DNA of 64,000 nt from CAYWKS01 sp964458935 (lineage in GTDB: Bacteria; Planctomycetota; Phycisphaerae; Phycisphaerales; Zrk34), in assembly GCA_964458935.1 (NCBI GenBank), contig CAYWKS010000010.1, forward strand, positions 52,708 through 116,707, written 5' to 3'. Both the position numbers and the translations under genes were made by a program. Of the stretch, positions 43,666 through 52,704 are shown piece by piece (the first letter of the stretch is position 1; each line of letters starts with the position of its first letter). The notes under the pieces are model-generated. The model worked only from the letters and a program-made list of their open reading frames with translations. It had not been told where the DNA came from and made no database searches.

Positions 43666-44241
43666 TCACCAGTCGTCACGCATCACCGAGACGATATCGC
43701 GGGCGAGCTCGGCCACGGCGGTGTGCTGGCCGTGCTCGAACGGTTCGGTCACCGGTTGCGTCGGGATGAACTCGCCGGTGCCGCTGATGCGGCCGCGCTC
43801 CCGCAGCACCCGCCCGCTCCGCAGGTCCTTCCATTCGAAGCTGGTGGTGACGGTGACCTGCAACTCCTGCGGCACCCCGGCCTCGAACTCACGGCTGAGC
43901 ACGCTCCGCCGGACGGTGTCGATCGTGCCGGTGATCACGGTCTGCGCCCGCGAGCGGCTGACAACCTTGTACGGCGTGCGGAGCTCGATCTCCTTCACCA
44001 GCGCTTCGGTCAGGTCGAACTCCACGCCACGCTCGAAGGTCTGGTTCTCGAAGATCTCCACGGCCACGGTATCGATGTTTGGGTCGAAGAGCGCGGTGTT
44101 GCGGTAGCCCAGGAGCGATCCGCCGTCGCCGTGGCACCCCGCGAGCGCGACCCCGGCGGCGATCACCGCCACCGCGCACCACAGCGTCGGCGCGAGCCGG
44201 GCCGGTCGATGAGCACGATGACGCGGTGATGACAAAGTCAA
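43666..44241 (-). CDS. lptE: LptE-like outer-membrane lipoprotein
   Basis: About 191 residues. A membrane segment ends in the lipobox LAGC around residue 35, so it is a lipoprotein. The body (VAVEIFENQTFERGVEFDLTEALVKEIE.., SRAQTVITGTI) resembles LptE, which plugs the LptD lipopolysaccharide transporter; Phycisphaerae proteins of this type are divergent, so confidence is moderate. TTG 44241 immediately follows the stop of the upstream gene (TAGGTTG) with GGAG four bases ahead; TTG 44235 is an equally good alternative. Points to an outer membrane with LPS-like lipid. Confidence 0.6.
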   Translation of the reverse strand: MTLSSPRHRAHRPARLAPTLWCAVAVIAAGVALAGCHGDGGSLLGYRNTALFDPNIDTVAVEIFENQTFERGVEFDLTEALVKEIELRTPYKVVSRSRAQTVITGTIDTVRRSVLSREFEAGVPQELQVTVTTSFEWKDLRSGRVLRERGRISGTGEFIPTQPVTEPFEHGQHTAVAELARDIVSVMRDDW

Positions 44242-44242
44242 C

Positions 44243-45409
44243 CTACTCCGGTGTCGTGATGGCGGGCAACTGATCGATGGGGGCTTCGGGTTCGACGGGC
44301 TCGACCGACTCGACGGCGGGCTGGGCCTCTTCGGCCGGGCCGGTGATCTCACGCTGCCGGCGGGCGCGCGACGCTTCGTCTCCCAAGGCCTCGGCCGCCT
44401 CGGGTGGCGTCATGCCCTGCAACTGCTGGCCCAATTGCCGGTCCATGGCGATCAGCCGGGCCAGCGCACGCTGGGCCGCGGCCGATTGCGGATGGTCGGT
44501 CACCACCCGGCGGTACATATACTTCGCGCTGACCGGCTCGTTCTGGCCGTCGTACCACTCGGCGACGACAAGCGACTTGCGCGCCAGCGACTCGTCGATC
44601 CGAACGAACAACTCGTCGGCGCCGTGCTGCTCGGCCTCGGCGGGCATCCGCTCGGCGAACGCGGCCAGCCGGCGCTCGGCTTCGAGCAGGCCCGTGGCGT
44701 CGAATCGGGGCCCGCGAAATCGGCCGAGGTTCGCATCGACCTGTCGCTGCATCGCGTAAGCCAGCCACTGGCTGTTGGGATAGAGGTCGACGAACAGGCT
44801 GTACGCCTCGGCCGCCAGTCGCATCTCGCCATTGTTGTAGTAGTAGTCGGCCAGCGCCTTGCCGGCGCGCTCGGCGATGGCGCTGCCCGGTGCACGCTCC
44901 TGGATGCGGATGAGCAGTTCCTCGCCCTCGCCTTCGGCCGAGACCAGCCGCATTCCCCACAGCTTGCGCCGCGTGCCCTGCACGAACATGCTCGCGATCT
45001 CGAACTCACGCTCGAGCGCCGTGACGAAGTACGCCGACCCGGGGTACGACCGCACCAGGTACTCGTAATCGAACAGCGCGATGTAATAGTTGTTCTGAGC
45101 GAACTTGGCATCGGCTCGGAGCAGGTAGGCCTCGTCGCTCAGGGGGTGCTGTTCGCCGTGGGCGTCGATCCAGTCGTTGGCCAGGCCCCGCGCCTCGCCC
45201 GGCTGGTCGTCGGCGAGCAACTGGCGTACGCGGTAGAGCTGCCCGGCCGGCGTCGCCGGGTCGGGGATCTCGACCGCCTCAAACCCGCCGATACCCAACT
45301 CGTAGCGGCCCTGCGTGGGTTGGGCCGCGACCGCGGCCGGCCAGCCCGCGACCGCCATCAGCACCAGCGTCGTCCCAATGTTCATCCAGCGCCGCGATCG
45401 AAGAGGCAT
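44243..45409 (-). CDS. BamD-like tetratricopeptide protein
   Basis: 388 residues. N-terminal signal peptide (MNIGTTLVLMAVAGWPAAVAA), then TPR repeats (LRADAKFAQNNYYIALFDYEYLVRSYPGS..., YYNNGEMRLAAEAYSLFVDLYPNSQWL). Resembles BamD/YfiO, which supports the outer-membrane protein insertion complex, although a lipobox cysteine is not seen. The long frame further upstream is the complement of purD. ATG 45407-45409 has AGGGA five bases before. Next gene lptE-like; both likely belong to envelope assembly. Confidence 0.6.
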   Translation of the reverse strand: MPLRSRRWMNIGTTLVLMAVAGWPAAVAAQPTQGRYELGIGGFEAVEIPDPATPAGQLYRVRQLLADDQPGEARGLANDWIDAHGEQHPLSDEAYLLRADAKFAQNNYYIALFDYEYLVRSYPGSAYFVTALEREFEIASMFVQGTRRKLWGMRLVSAEGEGEELLIRIQERAPGSAIAERAGKALADYYYNNGEMRLAAEAYSLFVDLYPNSQWLAYAMQRQVDANLGRFRGPRFDATGLLEAERRLAAFAERMPAEAEQHGADELFVRIDESLARKSLVVAEWYDGQNEPVSAKYMYRRVVTDHPQSAAAQRALARLIAMDRQLGQQLQGMTPPEAAEALGDEASRARRQREITGPAEEAQPAVESVEPVEPEAPIDQLPAITTPE

Positions 45410-45523
45410 AAGCTTCCCTGCCAGCATGGGGGTCTCGATCCGCAGAAGATGATAAATGCGTTGCCCTCGCCCGGCAACGCGGCGTGTCGAAGGGGGTGCG
45501 TTTCGCTGGACGCCCATCGTCCG

Positions 45524-45529
45524 TAGAAT
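45524..45529 (+). promoter_or_regulatory. -10 hexamer of a probable leaderless purD promoter
   Basis: TAGAAT lies six bases before the purD ATG at 45536, and no ribosome site is present, so transcription would begin at or beside the start codon. Confidence 0.5.
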
Positions 45530-45535
45530 GCGGCC

Positions 45536-46831
45536 ATGAACGTGCTGATCATCGGCAGCGGCGGGCGCGAACATGCGCTGGGCTGGAAGCTCAAGCAGTC
45601 GTCCAGGTGCGGAAAGATCCTTTTCGCGCCCGGCAACGCCGGCACCGCCTCGATCGGCCGCAACATTGACCTCGACGTCGAGCCGGTCAACCAGAAGCTT
45701 GCCGACGCCATCTCGCACCTGTGCCGCCATGAGAAGATCGGGCTGGTGGTGATCGGCCCCGAGGACCCGCTGGCACAGGGATTGGCGGACCGCCTGGCGA
45801 AGGCGGGGCTGAAGGTCTTCGGCCCGACGGCCGCGGGCGCCCAGCTCGAGGCCGACAAGGGCTGGGCGAAGCACCTGATGCGTGCGGCGAACATCCCCAC
45901 CGCCGAGAGCCGCACTTTCGACAAGCCCGAGAAGGCCCTGGCGTACGTGCAGGCCCACGAGACGCCGGTCGTCGTCAAGGCCGCCGGCTTGGCCAAGGGC
46001 AAGGGCGTGGTTGTCTGCGCCGACGCCGAGCAGGCGGCCGCCGCCGTCCGTGACATGATGATCGACCGCGCCTTCGGCGACGCCGCCGACCAGATCGTCG
46101 TCGAGGAGAGACTGAACGGACAGGAGGTGTCCATCCTCGCCTTGGTCGATGGCCACGATATCTACGTCCTCGAACCCAGCCAGGATCACAAGCAGGTCGG
46201 CGAGGGCGACACCGGCCCGAACACCGGCGGCATGGGCGCCTATACCCCCACGCCCCTCGTCGATGAAAAGCTGCTCGTCGAGATCGAGCGTTACGTGCTG
46301 GTGCCCGCGGTCGACGCCATGCGGCGCGACGGGATCGACTACCGCGGCGTGCTCTACGCCGGACTCATGCTCACGCCCGGCGGGATCAAGGTCCTGGAAT
46401 TCAACTGCCGCTTCGGCGATCCGGAATGCCAGCCGCTGATGATGCGGATGAAAGGCGATCTGCTCGAGGCCATGCTCGCCTGCACGGAAGGGCGGCTGGC
46501 CGACGTCGACATCCGTTGGGATAACCGCGTGGCGTGCTGCGTGGTCATGTGCTCCGGCGGCTACCCCGGCCGGTACGAGAAAGGCAAGGTCATCACCGGC
46601 ATCGACGAGGCGCAGGCCATGGACGATGTGTCGGTGTTCCACGCGGGCACGAAGCTCGACGGCGACGGCAGCGTCCTGACCCACGGCGGGCGCGTGCTGA
46701 ACGTCACGGCGCTGGGCGCCGACCTCGCCGAGGCGCGGGACAAGGCCAACGCCGCCTGTGAGAGAATCCATTTCGACGGGGCGTTCTTCCGCCACGACAT
46801 CGGCGACCGCGTGCTGAAGGCGGCGAGGTAA
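45536..46831 (+). CDS. purD: Phosphoribosylamine--glycine ligase
   Basis: 431 residues, ATP-grasp enzyme of purine synthesis joining glycine to 5-phosphoribosylamine. N-terminal IIGSGGREHAL, PGNAGT, then VVKAAGLAKGKGV ATP-grasp loop and FNCRFGDPECQPL metal-binding motif. Full length for the family. Appears to use a leaderless start. Followed 51 bases later by hemL. Confidence 0.96.
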   Translation: MNVLIIGSGGREHALGWKLKQSSRCGKILFAPGNAGTASIGRNIDLDVEPVNQKLADAISHLCRHEKIGLVVIGPEDPLAQGLADRLAKAGLKVFGPTAAGAQLEADKGWAKHLMRAANIPTAESRTFDKPEKALAYVQAHETPVVVKAAGLAKGKGVVVCADAEQAAAAVRDMMIDRAFGDAADQIVVEERLNGQEVSILALVDGHDIYVLEPSQDHKQVGEGDTGPNTGGMGAYTPTPLVDEKLLVEIERYVLVPAVDAMRRDGIDYRGVLYAGLMLTPGGIKVLEFNCRFGDPECQPLMMRMKGDLLEAMLACTEGRLADVDIRWDNRVACCVVMCSGGYPGRYEKGKVITGIDEAQAMDDVSVFHAGTKLDGDGSVLTHGGRVLNVTALGADLAEARDKANAACERIHFDGAFFRHDIGDRVLKAAR

Positions 46832-46882
46832 TGTCGCTGGAATCTTCGGCGTCCTCCGGCTAGCGTCCGCATTGAGGTGAAC

Positions 46883-48205
46883 ATGGCCAGGAATGCTTCC
46901 CAGACCGCGACAGATCGCTACGCCAAGTCATCCGCCGCGCACCGGGCGGCGAGGAAGCTGATGCCCGGCGGGGTGAACTCGCCCGTCCGCGCCTACCACG
47001 CCGTTGGCCGCGACCCGGTGACGATCCGCTCGGGCGCCGGGTGCCGGGTCACCGATGTCGATGGCAACGAGTACATCGACTACGTGTCGAGCTACGGACC
47101 GCTGATCGCGGGCCACGCGCCCCAGCCGGTCATCGCCGCGGTCACGAAGACCGCGCGGCGAGGGATGAGCTTCGGTATGCCCACGGAGTTGGAGACGCGG
47201 CTGGCCGAGGCCGTCGTCGACGCGGTGCCGGGCGTCGAGGTCGTGCGTTTCGTCAACAGCGGGACCGAGGCGGTGATGAGCGCCATCCGTCTGGCACGCG
47301 GGGCGACGGGCCGGCCGGCCATCGTCAAGTGCATCGGCGGTTATCACGGTCACGTCGACGCGCTGCTCGTCCAGGCCGGCAGCGGCGCGACCACACTCGG
47401 CACGCCCAGTTCGCCCGGGGTGTCCGAGAGCCAGGCCGCCGACACGCTGCTCGTGCCGTACAACGACCTCGATGCGATGCGGCGCGTCCTCCTCGAACAG
47501 GGCGAGCGGATCGCGGCCGTGGTGATCGAGCCGATCGCCGGCAACATGGGCTGCATCCCGCCGCGGCGGGGCTACCTGCAAGGCCTGCGGGCCGCGTGCG
47601 ATGAGCAGGGGACGCTGCTGATCTTCGACGAGGTGATGACCGGCTTCCGAGTTGCTCTCGGCGGGGCCCAGGCACGCTACGGCGTCACGCCCGACATCAC
47701 CGCGTTGGGCAAGGTCATGGGCGGGGGGATGCCGTGCGCCGCCTACGGCGGCCGCGAGGACCTGATGCGGCAGATGAGCCCCGACGGCCCGATCTACCAG
47801 GCCGGCACGCTCAGCGGCAACCCCGTGGCCATGGCCGCCGGGCTCGCGACACTCGAATTGCTCACCGAACCCGGCGTTTATGAGAGGCTCGAGCAACGCG
47901 GCGCCGCCCTCGCCGCCGGGCTCGTCGACGCCGCCGACAAGACCGGCGCCCCGCTGACCATCAACCGGGTCGGCTCCATGCTCACGCCATTCTTCAGCGG
48001 CGGGCCCGTTGAAGACTACGATCACGCGACATCGTGCGACACGCACGCGTTTGCGCGCTTCTTCAACGGCATGCTCGACGACGGCGTCATCCTCCCCCCC
48101 AGCCAGTTCGAAGCATGGTTCGTCTCGCTGGCCCACGACGACCAGGCGATCGAGCACACCATCAACGCAGCCCGATCGGCGTTGGAGTCCGCGGCAGGCG
48201 CGTAG
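46883..48205 (+). CDS. hemL: Glutamate-1-semialdehyde 2,1-aminomutase
   Basis: 440 residues, PLP enzyme. Isomerises glutamate-1-semialdehyde to 5-aminolevulinate, the entry to tetrapyrroles. N-terminal LMPGGVNSPVRAY, IVKCIGGYHGHVD, FDEVMTGFRVA and the PLP lysine in ALGKVMGGGMP. GAGG lies just before ATG 46883; GTG 46877 is a minor alternative. Complements the AhbC/AhbD heme branch elsewhere in the window. Confidence 0.96.
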   Translation: MARNASQTATDRYAKSSAAHRAARKLMPGGVNSPVRAYHAVGRDPVTIRSGAGCRVTDVDGNEYIDYVSSYGPLIAGHAPQPVIAAVTKTARRGMSFGMPTELETRLAEAVVDAVPGVEVVRFVNSGTEAVMSAIRLARGATGRPAIVKCIGGYHGHVDALLVQAGSGATTLGTPSSPGVSESQAADTLLVPYNDLDAMRRVLLEQGERIAAVVIEPIAGNMGCIPPRRGYLQGLRAACDEQGTLLIFDEVMTGFRVALGGAQARYGVTPDITALGKVMGGGMPCAAYGGREDLMRQMSPDGPIYQAGTLSGNPVAMAAGLATLELLTEPGVYERLEQRGAALAAGLVDAADKTGAPLTINRVGSMLTPFFSGGPVEDYDHATSCDTHAFARFFNGMLDDGVILPPSQFEAWFVSLAHDDQAIEHTINAARSALESAAGA

Positions 48206-48411
48206 CCATAAGCCTGCGATGATTCCAAACATATTTGGCACGATCTTTCGTTGTCGTGTGGTATCTCGTGTTGTACGTTTCTTCGCATACAACGATGACT
48301 ATGTCTGCAGGCTGCATGCGTGTGTGGTAGTAACAGATGTAGTGTGAAAACCTGCCGAGGCTGATTGCAAGCCGGAGAGCTACAAGCTTTCCGGGGTCTT
48401 GTTACCGATCA

Positions 48412-49794
48412 ATGATCGCGCTGACACCCCGGGGGAGTAATGAACATGAGGGTGTACTGCGCGCGTTCCGAACTGTCATGCCATCAAAGGCTCGTCTCGA
48501 TCATCGGCGTCTGCGTAGTGTCGTGTGCGCCGCCCAGGTTCGAGCCGCTCATCCGGGCAATGCGCCTCGGTACAGTGGCAATATGCAGATCGCGTACGAC
48601 CTGATACACGGTGATACGCGTCTGGCGATTTTTGGCGATTCGCTCCAAACCCAGCAACATAGTGCCTATTTCGAGCGGTGGCATCCCGACCGCGTTACCG
48701 GCATCGTCAATCCGAGCGGCTTCGATACTTCGTACAGCTTCACGAGTTACAGCCACCCGTGGTTAGCGAGCAGCCAGTCATACACGCCGTTGGAGTTGAC
48801 GGCGTATCCGCAGTTCGCCGGCACCTCATTATCGCGAGCGATCGTCGCGACGTTTGCAGATGGTGTCAGCGGTCCTGATGTTGGCAATACGGCAAATACC
48901 ATAGCTTCTTATCATTTCAAGCCTTTTGGCCAGGATGATGTGGCTTGGTACGCAGACAACGACGGTCAATTGCGTATAGGACTGCAGAGTTACAACGGCC
49001 CGCACGCGCCGACGAGCGGAGTCATTGCCGATGTTGTCGTGGATGGGCAAACCGTGGCCACGGACATCTTGCAGACCTATGACGATGAAGCGTACCATCA
49101 GACGCATACCCTCACTATCCCTACAGAGGGCCTCGACCTGTCATCCAGCAAAGTGGTCTTGCGACTGCGGATGCCCGGTTCAGTAACGCTCCAATCCAAT
49201 CAGTCCGTGCTATTCACGGGTGCCCATCTCACCAGCGACGTATCGCCTGGGTTTCAACTGGGCAGTGTCGCCCGTGGCGGCATCGGCCTGCCGTACTACA
49301 CCGATCGCTCGATCATCAGCGACGAGGCGATGGGCGCTTACATCACCGGCACGCAGTCCAATACCGCGCTGATCTGGCTGGGTGCGAACGACCCGCGCTT
49401 CGCCAAAGCGGAGTGGAAGGCCATGATGGAGGACTTGATTGGGCGGATCGAATCCCACAAGTCCGATATGGATTACATGCTCGTCTCCTCCTATGACCTG
49501 GGTCGCGACAGTGATGAATACTTCACGGACGCGTTGTACGAGATCACCGAATCCCGTGACGATACGCTGTTCCTGAACCTGTTCAAGGTCGCCGGCGACT
49601 ACGCGTACCTCGACGAAAACTACCTCACAGACGGTGTCCACCAGGGCCCGGACGGTGCGATCTACATGGCCGACGAACTGTGGGCCTTGATCGATGAGGC
49701 GGCCGGTGAGGTAATCCCGGAACCGGTCGCGCTGCCCCTGATGTCGCTGGGTGCGATGACCTTGCTATACCGCCGCCGCACCGGCCGGTGTTGA
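48412..49794 (+). CDS. PEP-CTERM SGNH hydrolase-like protein, possibly frameshifted at its N-terminus
   Basis: 460 residues in the open frame. GDSLQ (SGNH block I), GANDPR (block III) and DGVHQGPDGA (block V) mark an SGNH/GDSL hydrolase; the C-terminus is a PEP-CTERM tail (VIPEP, hydrophobic stretch, RRR). The frame's own start lacks a signal peptide, yet the +1 frame from ATG 48446, which has GGAG eight bases upstream, encodes a signal-like stretch (RLVSIIGVCVVSCA). A one-base frameshift near 48520-48535 would join it to the hydrolase. Could be a sequencing error or a decayed gene. Composition is less GC-rich than its neighbours. Confidence 0.7.
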   Translation: MIALTPRGSNEHEGVLRAFRTVMPSKARLDHRRLRSVVCAAQVRAAHPGNAPRYSGNMQIAYDLIHGDTRLAIFGDSLQTQQHSAYFERWHPDRVTGIVNPSGFDTSYSFTSYSHPWLASSQSYTPLELTAYPQFAGTSLSRAIVATFADGVSGPDVGNTANTIASYHFKPFGQDDVAWYADNDGQLRIGLQSYNGPHAPTSGVIADVVVDGQTVATDILQTYDDEAYHQTHTLTIPTEGLDLSSSKVVLRLRMPGSVTLQSNQSVLFTGAHLTSDVSPGFQLGSVARGGIGLPYYTDRSIISDEAMGAYITGTQSNTALIWLGANDPRFAKAEWKAMMEDLIGRIESHKSDMDYMLVSSYDLGRDSDEYFTDALYEITESRDDTLFLNLFKVAGDYAYLDENYLTDGVHQGPDGAIYMADELWALIDEAAGEVIPEPVALPLMSLGAMTLLYRRRTGRC

Positions 49795-49918
49795 AGCGTA
49801 CGTCCGAGGGGGCCGGCCCCATCCCAGACAAGGCGCATGGGGACGCCGCAGTAGCCACCTCAAGACTCCACGGCAGTGGCCGAGTTCGATGCGCAACGAT
49901 CCGCTGGAGGGTTGTCAA

Positions 49919-49948
49919 TTGCAGCCCCACAGTGGCCGATGCTATCAT
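49919..49948 (+). promoter_or_regulatory. Predicted promoter of tRNA-Gly
   Basis: TTGCAG (49919-49924) and TATCAT (49943-49948) are spaced by 18 bases and end 12 bases before the mature tRNA start, the geometry expected for a sigma-70 tRNA promoter. Confidence 0.5.
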
Positions 49949-49960
49949 ATGGGCGTCGAC

Positions 49961-50033
49961 GCGGGCGTAACTCAATTGGTAGAGTGTCAGCCTTCCAAGC
50001 TGAATGTTGCCGGTTCGACCCCGGTCGCCCGCT
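49961..50033 (+). tRNA. tRNA-Gly (UCC)
   Basis: 73 nucleotides. Acceptor GCGGGCG pairs with CGCCCGC; D arm ACTC/GAGT; anticodon stem TCAGC/GCTGA with loop CTTCCAA giving anticodon UCC; T arm GCCGG-TTCGACC-CCGGT; discriminator T. No CCA is encoded. Confidence 0.95.
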
Positions 50034-50144
50034 TTGCCGGCTGAGCGGCATGCGTTTTGCCTGCCCACCGACCGGCTTCTAGAATAGCTTTGAGCGGTAC
50101 ACGCCGCCCGCTTCGGCCACGCCAGCCATGGGTATTGCCCTGAA

Positions 50145-51083
50145 ATGAGTCGGGACAATCACGCACCATCGGGCCGCGGTTTCAGGACATTCTTCCTGCG
50201 CGGGTTGGGTTTCGTCCTGCCGACGGTCCTGACCATCTGGCTGGTCATCTTCGTCTACAACTTCATCAACGAGAACATCGCCCGGCACATCAACGGCGGC
50301 GTGCAGTGGGTGATCCTCGAGGTCAGCGATTGGCCGTCGGTCAGCGATGCGCAGGTGGACGAGCACGCGCGCGAGGGGTTGGACGCCGACCAGCGCCGGC
50401 GATGGATCGAGTCCGGCAGGTCGCGGGAGTTCATCGTCCAGCAGACCCGCCTCGCCGAACTTCAGCGCTGGTGGAACAGCGTGAAGATCGGCAAGTGGGC
50501 GGTGCTTGACCTGACGGGCCTGCTGATCGCGGTGCTCCTGATCTACTTCATGGGTCGGCTGCTCGGCGGGTACATGGGCCGCCGCATGTACGAGCGTGGC
50601 GAGCGGTTCCTCGTGGGCCTGCCGGTGTTCAAACAGGTCTACCCGCATGTCAAGCAGGTCACCGACCTGTTCTTCGGCGACGGCGACCAGAAGATGAACT
50701 TCTCGCGGGTCGTCGCGGTCCAGTATCCCCGCAAGGGCATCTGGTCGGTGGGGCTGGTCACGGGCGAGACGATGCGCGACATCCAGGACGCGGCGCGAGC
50801 CGATTGCATGACCGTGTTCATCCCCAGCTCGCCGACCCCGTTCACCGGGTACGTGATCACCGTGCCCAAGTCGGACACGCTCGACCTGCCAATCAGCATC
50901 GACGAAGCGCTGCGGTTCTGCGTGAGCGGCGGCGTGATCGTGCCGAACAGCCAGGCGATCGAGGCCCCGGACCAGCCGGTCTTGTACGTCGACGGCCACT
51001 CGGATGAGGAGGCGGGTGAGGGTGCCGATACGGCCCCACCCGCCGACGCCAAAACGCCATCAGCCTCAATTCAGGAGCATTGA
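50145..51083 (+). CDS. DUF502 family membrane protein
   Basis: 312 residues. Two transmembrane helices (about 17-40 and 120-140) and a conserved cytoplasmic region (GRRMYERGERFLVGLPVFKQVYPHVKQ, SVGLVTGETM, IPSSPTPFTGYV, FCVSGGVIVP) that fit DUF502. An insert of about 60 residues separates the helices, and the C-terminus carries an acidic tail. Function unknown. TAGAAT at about 50078-50083 could be the promoter -10. Begins a run with hpf, EIIA and HPr, only three bases before hpf. Confidence 0.85.
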   Translation: MSRDNHAPSGRGFRTFFLRGLGFVLPTVLTIWLVIFVYNFINENIARHINGGVQWVILEVSDWPSVSDAQVDEHAREGLDADQRRRWIESGRSREFIVQQTRLAELQRWWNSVKIGKWAVLDLTGLLIAVLLIYFMGRLLGGYMGRRMYERGERFLVGLPVFKQVYPHVKQVTDLFFGDGDQKMNFSRVVAVQYPRKGIWSVGLVTGETMRDIQDAARADCMTVFIPSSPTPFTGYVITVPKSDTLDLPISIDEALRFCVSGGVIVPNSQAIEAPDQPVLYVDGHSDEEAGEGADTAPPADAKTPSASIQEH

Positions 51084-51086
51084 GTC

Positions 51087-51389
51087 ATGGAATTCAAACT
51101 CAGCGGACGCCACATCGAGGTGACCCCGGCCATCCACGACTACGCGGAGAAGAAGACCCAGCGGCTCCATCGCTATTTCGACCGCATCCTCTCGATTGAG
51201 GGTGTCATCGAGAAGCGGGACCGCAGCTTCGAGGTCGAGATCGTCACGCACGTCGAGCACGCCCAGCCTTTTGTCGCCCGTCAGACCGGCGACGACCTCT
51301 ACGCCGCGATCGACGGCGTGACCGACAAGCTCGAACGCCAGTTGACCGATCACAAGGAGCGGCTACGCAACCGCAAACACATCGCGTAA
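51087..51389 (+). CDS. hpf: Ribosome hibernation promoting factor (short HPF/RaiA)
   Basis: 100 residues, short-form HPF (MEFKLSGRHIEVTPAI..). Binds between tRNA and mRNA sites of the 30S subunit in stationary phase to make inactive ribosomes. The C-terminal dimer domain of long HPF is missing. It lies upstream of EIIA and HPr genes, as in the nitrogen PTS operons of several phyla. Confidence 0.92.
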   Translation: MEFKLSGRHIEVTPAIHDYAEKKTQRLHRYFDRILSIEGVIEKRDRSFEVEIVTHVEHAQPFVARQTGDDLYAAIDGVTDKLERQLTDHKERLRNRKHIA

Positions 51390-51461
51390 GATATACTCAC
51401 CGGGCGGCGGTGGCCCGACGCCAGGCCGCCGGTCAACCGGTGCTTGCAGGAACTGGAGCTT

Positions 51462-51935
51462 ATGAAACTCGCTGACTTCATCGTGACCCAGGCGCTGGTG
51501 CCGCAGTTATCCGGCACGGAGCGAAACGACGTGATCCACGAGCTGGTGGACGCGCTGATCGAGGCCAAGGCGGTCGATGCCGGGCTGCGCGGCGACCTGA
51601 TCGCCCTCATCACCGATCGCGAGACCAAGGGCTCGACGGGCTTCGGCAAGGGCGTCGCCGTCCCGCACGTCAAGCACAAGGACATCAAGCAGATGTGCGC
51701 GACGATCGGCGTCTCACCCAATGGGGTGGAATTCAAAGCCCTGGACAAGGCGCCGGTTTACTCGGTCGTGCTGCTGCTCAGCCCCGAGGACCGACCCGAC
51801 GAGCACCTGCAGGCCATGGAGAACATCTTCCGCAACCTGCAGAACGACACCTTCCGGCGCTTCCTGCGTCAGGCGACCACGCGGCAGGAGATCGAGGACC
51901 TGATCGCCGAAGCCGACAGCCATCAACTGGCCTGA
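51462..51935 (+). CDS. PTS EIIA protein (fructose/nitrogen type)
   Basis: 157 residues, EIIA fructose/mannitol (PtsN-like) domain. Phosphorylated histidine in AVPHVKHKD near residue 69. Accepts phosphate from HPr, encoded 34 bases downstream; likely regulatory since no EIIB/IIC transporter is seen. ATG 51462 has GGAG upstream; the frame opens six codons earlier. EI is not in the window. Confidence 0.9.
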   Translation: MKLADFIVTQALVPQLSGTERNDVIHELVDALIEAKAVDAGLRGDLIALITDRETKGSTGFGKGVAVPHVKHKDIKQMCATIGVSPNGVEFKALDKAPVYSVVLLLSPEDRPDEHLQAMENIFRNLQNDTFRRFLRQATTRQEIEDLIAEADSHQLA

Positions 51936-51969
51936 TCATGCCCGTTCGACCATGCAGGAGGCATTGATC

Positions 51970-52254
51970 ATGGCCGGCACCGATGAGCGCCGCACGACGT
52001 CCGTGAAGATCGACAATCGCCTGGGGATGCACGCCCGGCCCGCGATGGCGTTTGTTGATCTGGCCAACCAGTTCCGCTCCGCCGTCACCGTCCGCAAGGC
52101 CAATCAGGCCGTCGACGGTAAATCGATCATGCAGATGATGATGCTCGCCGCGACCCAAGGCACCGAGCTCGAGGTGGAAGCGGTCGGCCCCGACGCCGGC
52201 GAAGCGATCGACGCGCTGACCGCCCTGGTCCGCCGCAAGTTCGATGAGGAATGA
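51970..52254 (+). CDS. ptsH: HPr phosphocarrier protein
   Basis: 94 residues. Phosphorylatable histidine in GMHARPA and a regulatory serine region in DGKSIMQMMML. Carries phosphate from enzyme I to EIIA. AGGAGG lies eight bases before ATG 51970; the frame extends six codons back. With hpf and EIIA it suggests a PTS-Ntr-like regulatory relay coupled to translation status. Confidence 0.93.
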   Translation: MAGTDERRTTSVKIDNRLGMHARPAMAFVDLANQFRSAVTVRKANQAVDGKSIMQMMMLAATQGTELEVEAVGPDAGEAIDALTALVRRKFDEE

Positions 52255-52267
52255 CGCGGCCGCCCGC

Positions 52268-52696
52268 TCAGGTCAGTTCGTTCTGGAACAGCTCGACGAT
52301 CTCGCCGTCGGGGCCCTTGAAGAAGCCGATTCGGACCGGTGTGGGGTTGGGGCCCTGTGTGGTCCGGATGGCCACGTCCTTGGGCTCGGTCGTGATCTCG
52401 CAGCCGAACTCACGGACGCGCGAGGTTGCCGCGTCGACGTCGGCGGTGCGGATCGCCAGGTGCAGGATCGCGCCCTCGCCATCGGGCGGCGGGGCCTGCT
52501 CAGGCCGCTCGAAGATTTCCAGGTAGTTGCCGTCCCCGGTATCGAGCATGGCCGCACGCTTGGGCGGCTCGCCCCACGCGATCTTCGTCCGGAAACCCAG
52601 CACGTCGGTGTAGAAGCTGACGGAGCGATCGAAGTCGCGGGCGCGGATCGCCACGTGATGCAGCCCGCCGCCGCCGAGGATGTCGTTGGTCGCCAT
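52268..52696 (-). CDS. VOC/glyoxalase family metalloprotein
   Basis: 142 residues, vicinal oxygen chelate fold (LHHVAIRARDFDRSVSFYTDVLGF, then EIFERP, LHLAIRTADVD and FFKGPDGEIVELFQ). Candidate metal ligands: H14, E59, H79 and E135-type residues. Could be a glyoxalase I-like or methylmalonyl-CoA epimerase-like enzyme; the motif set does not decide. AAGGA precedes ATG 52696. Follows Trm112 by eight bases, same operon. Confidence 0.8.
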   Translation of the reverse strand: MATNDILGGGGLHHVAIRARDFDRSVSFYTDVLGFRTKIAWGEPPKRAAMLDTGDGNYLEIFERPEQAPPPDGEGAILHLAIRTADVDAATSRVREFGCEITTEPKDVAIRTTQGPNPTPVRIGFFKGPDGEIVELFQNELT

Positions 52697-52704
52697 GGTG
52701 GTCC

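Noticed and set aside
45410..46795. Long minus frame running into purD
   Set aside because: Antisense of purD; a signal peptide with its own ribosome site begins at 45409.
49961..50144. Prophage or island attachment at tRNA-Gly
   Set aside because: No integrase and no second copy of the tRNA 3' end seen nearby.
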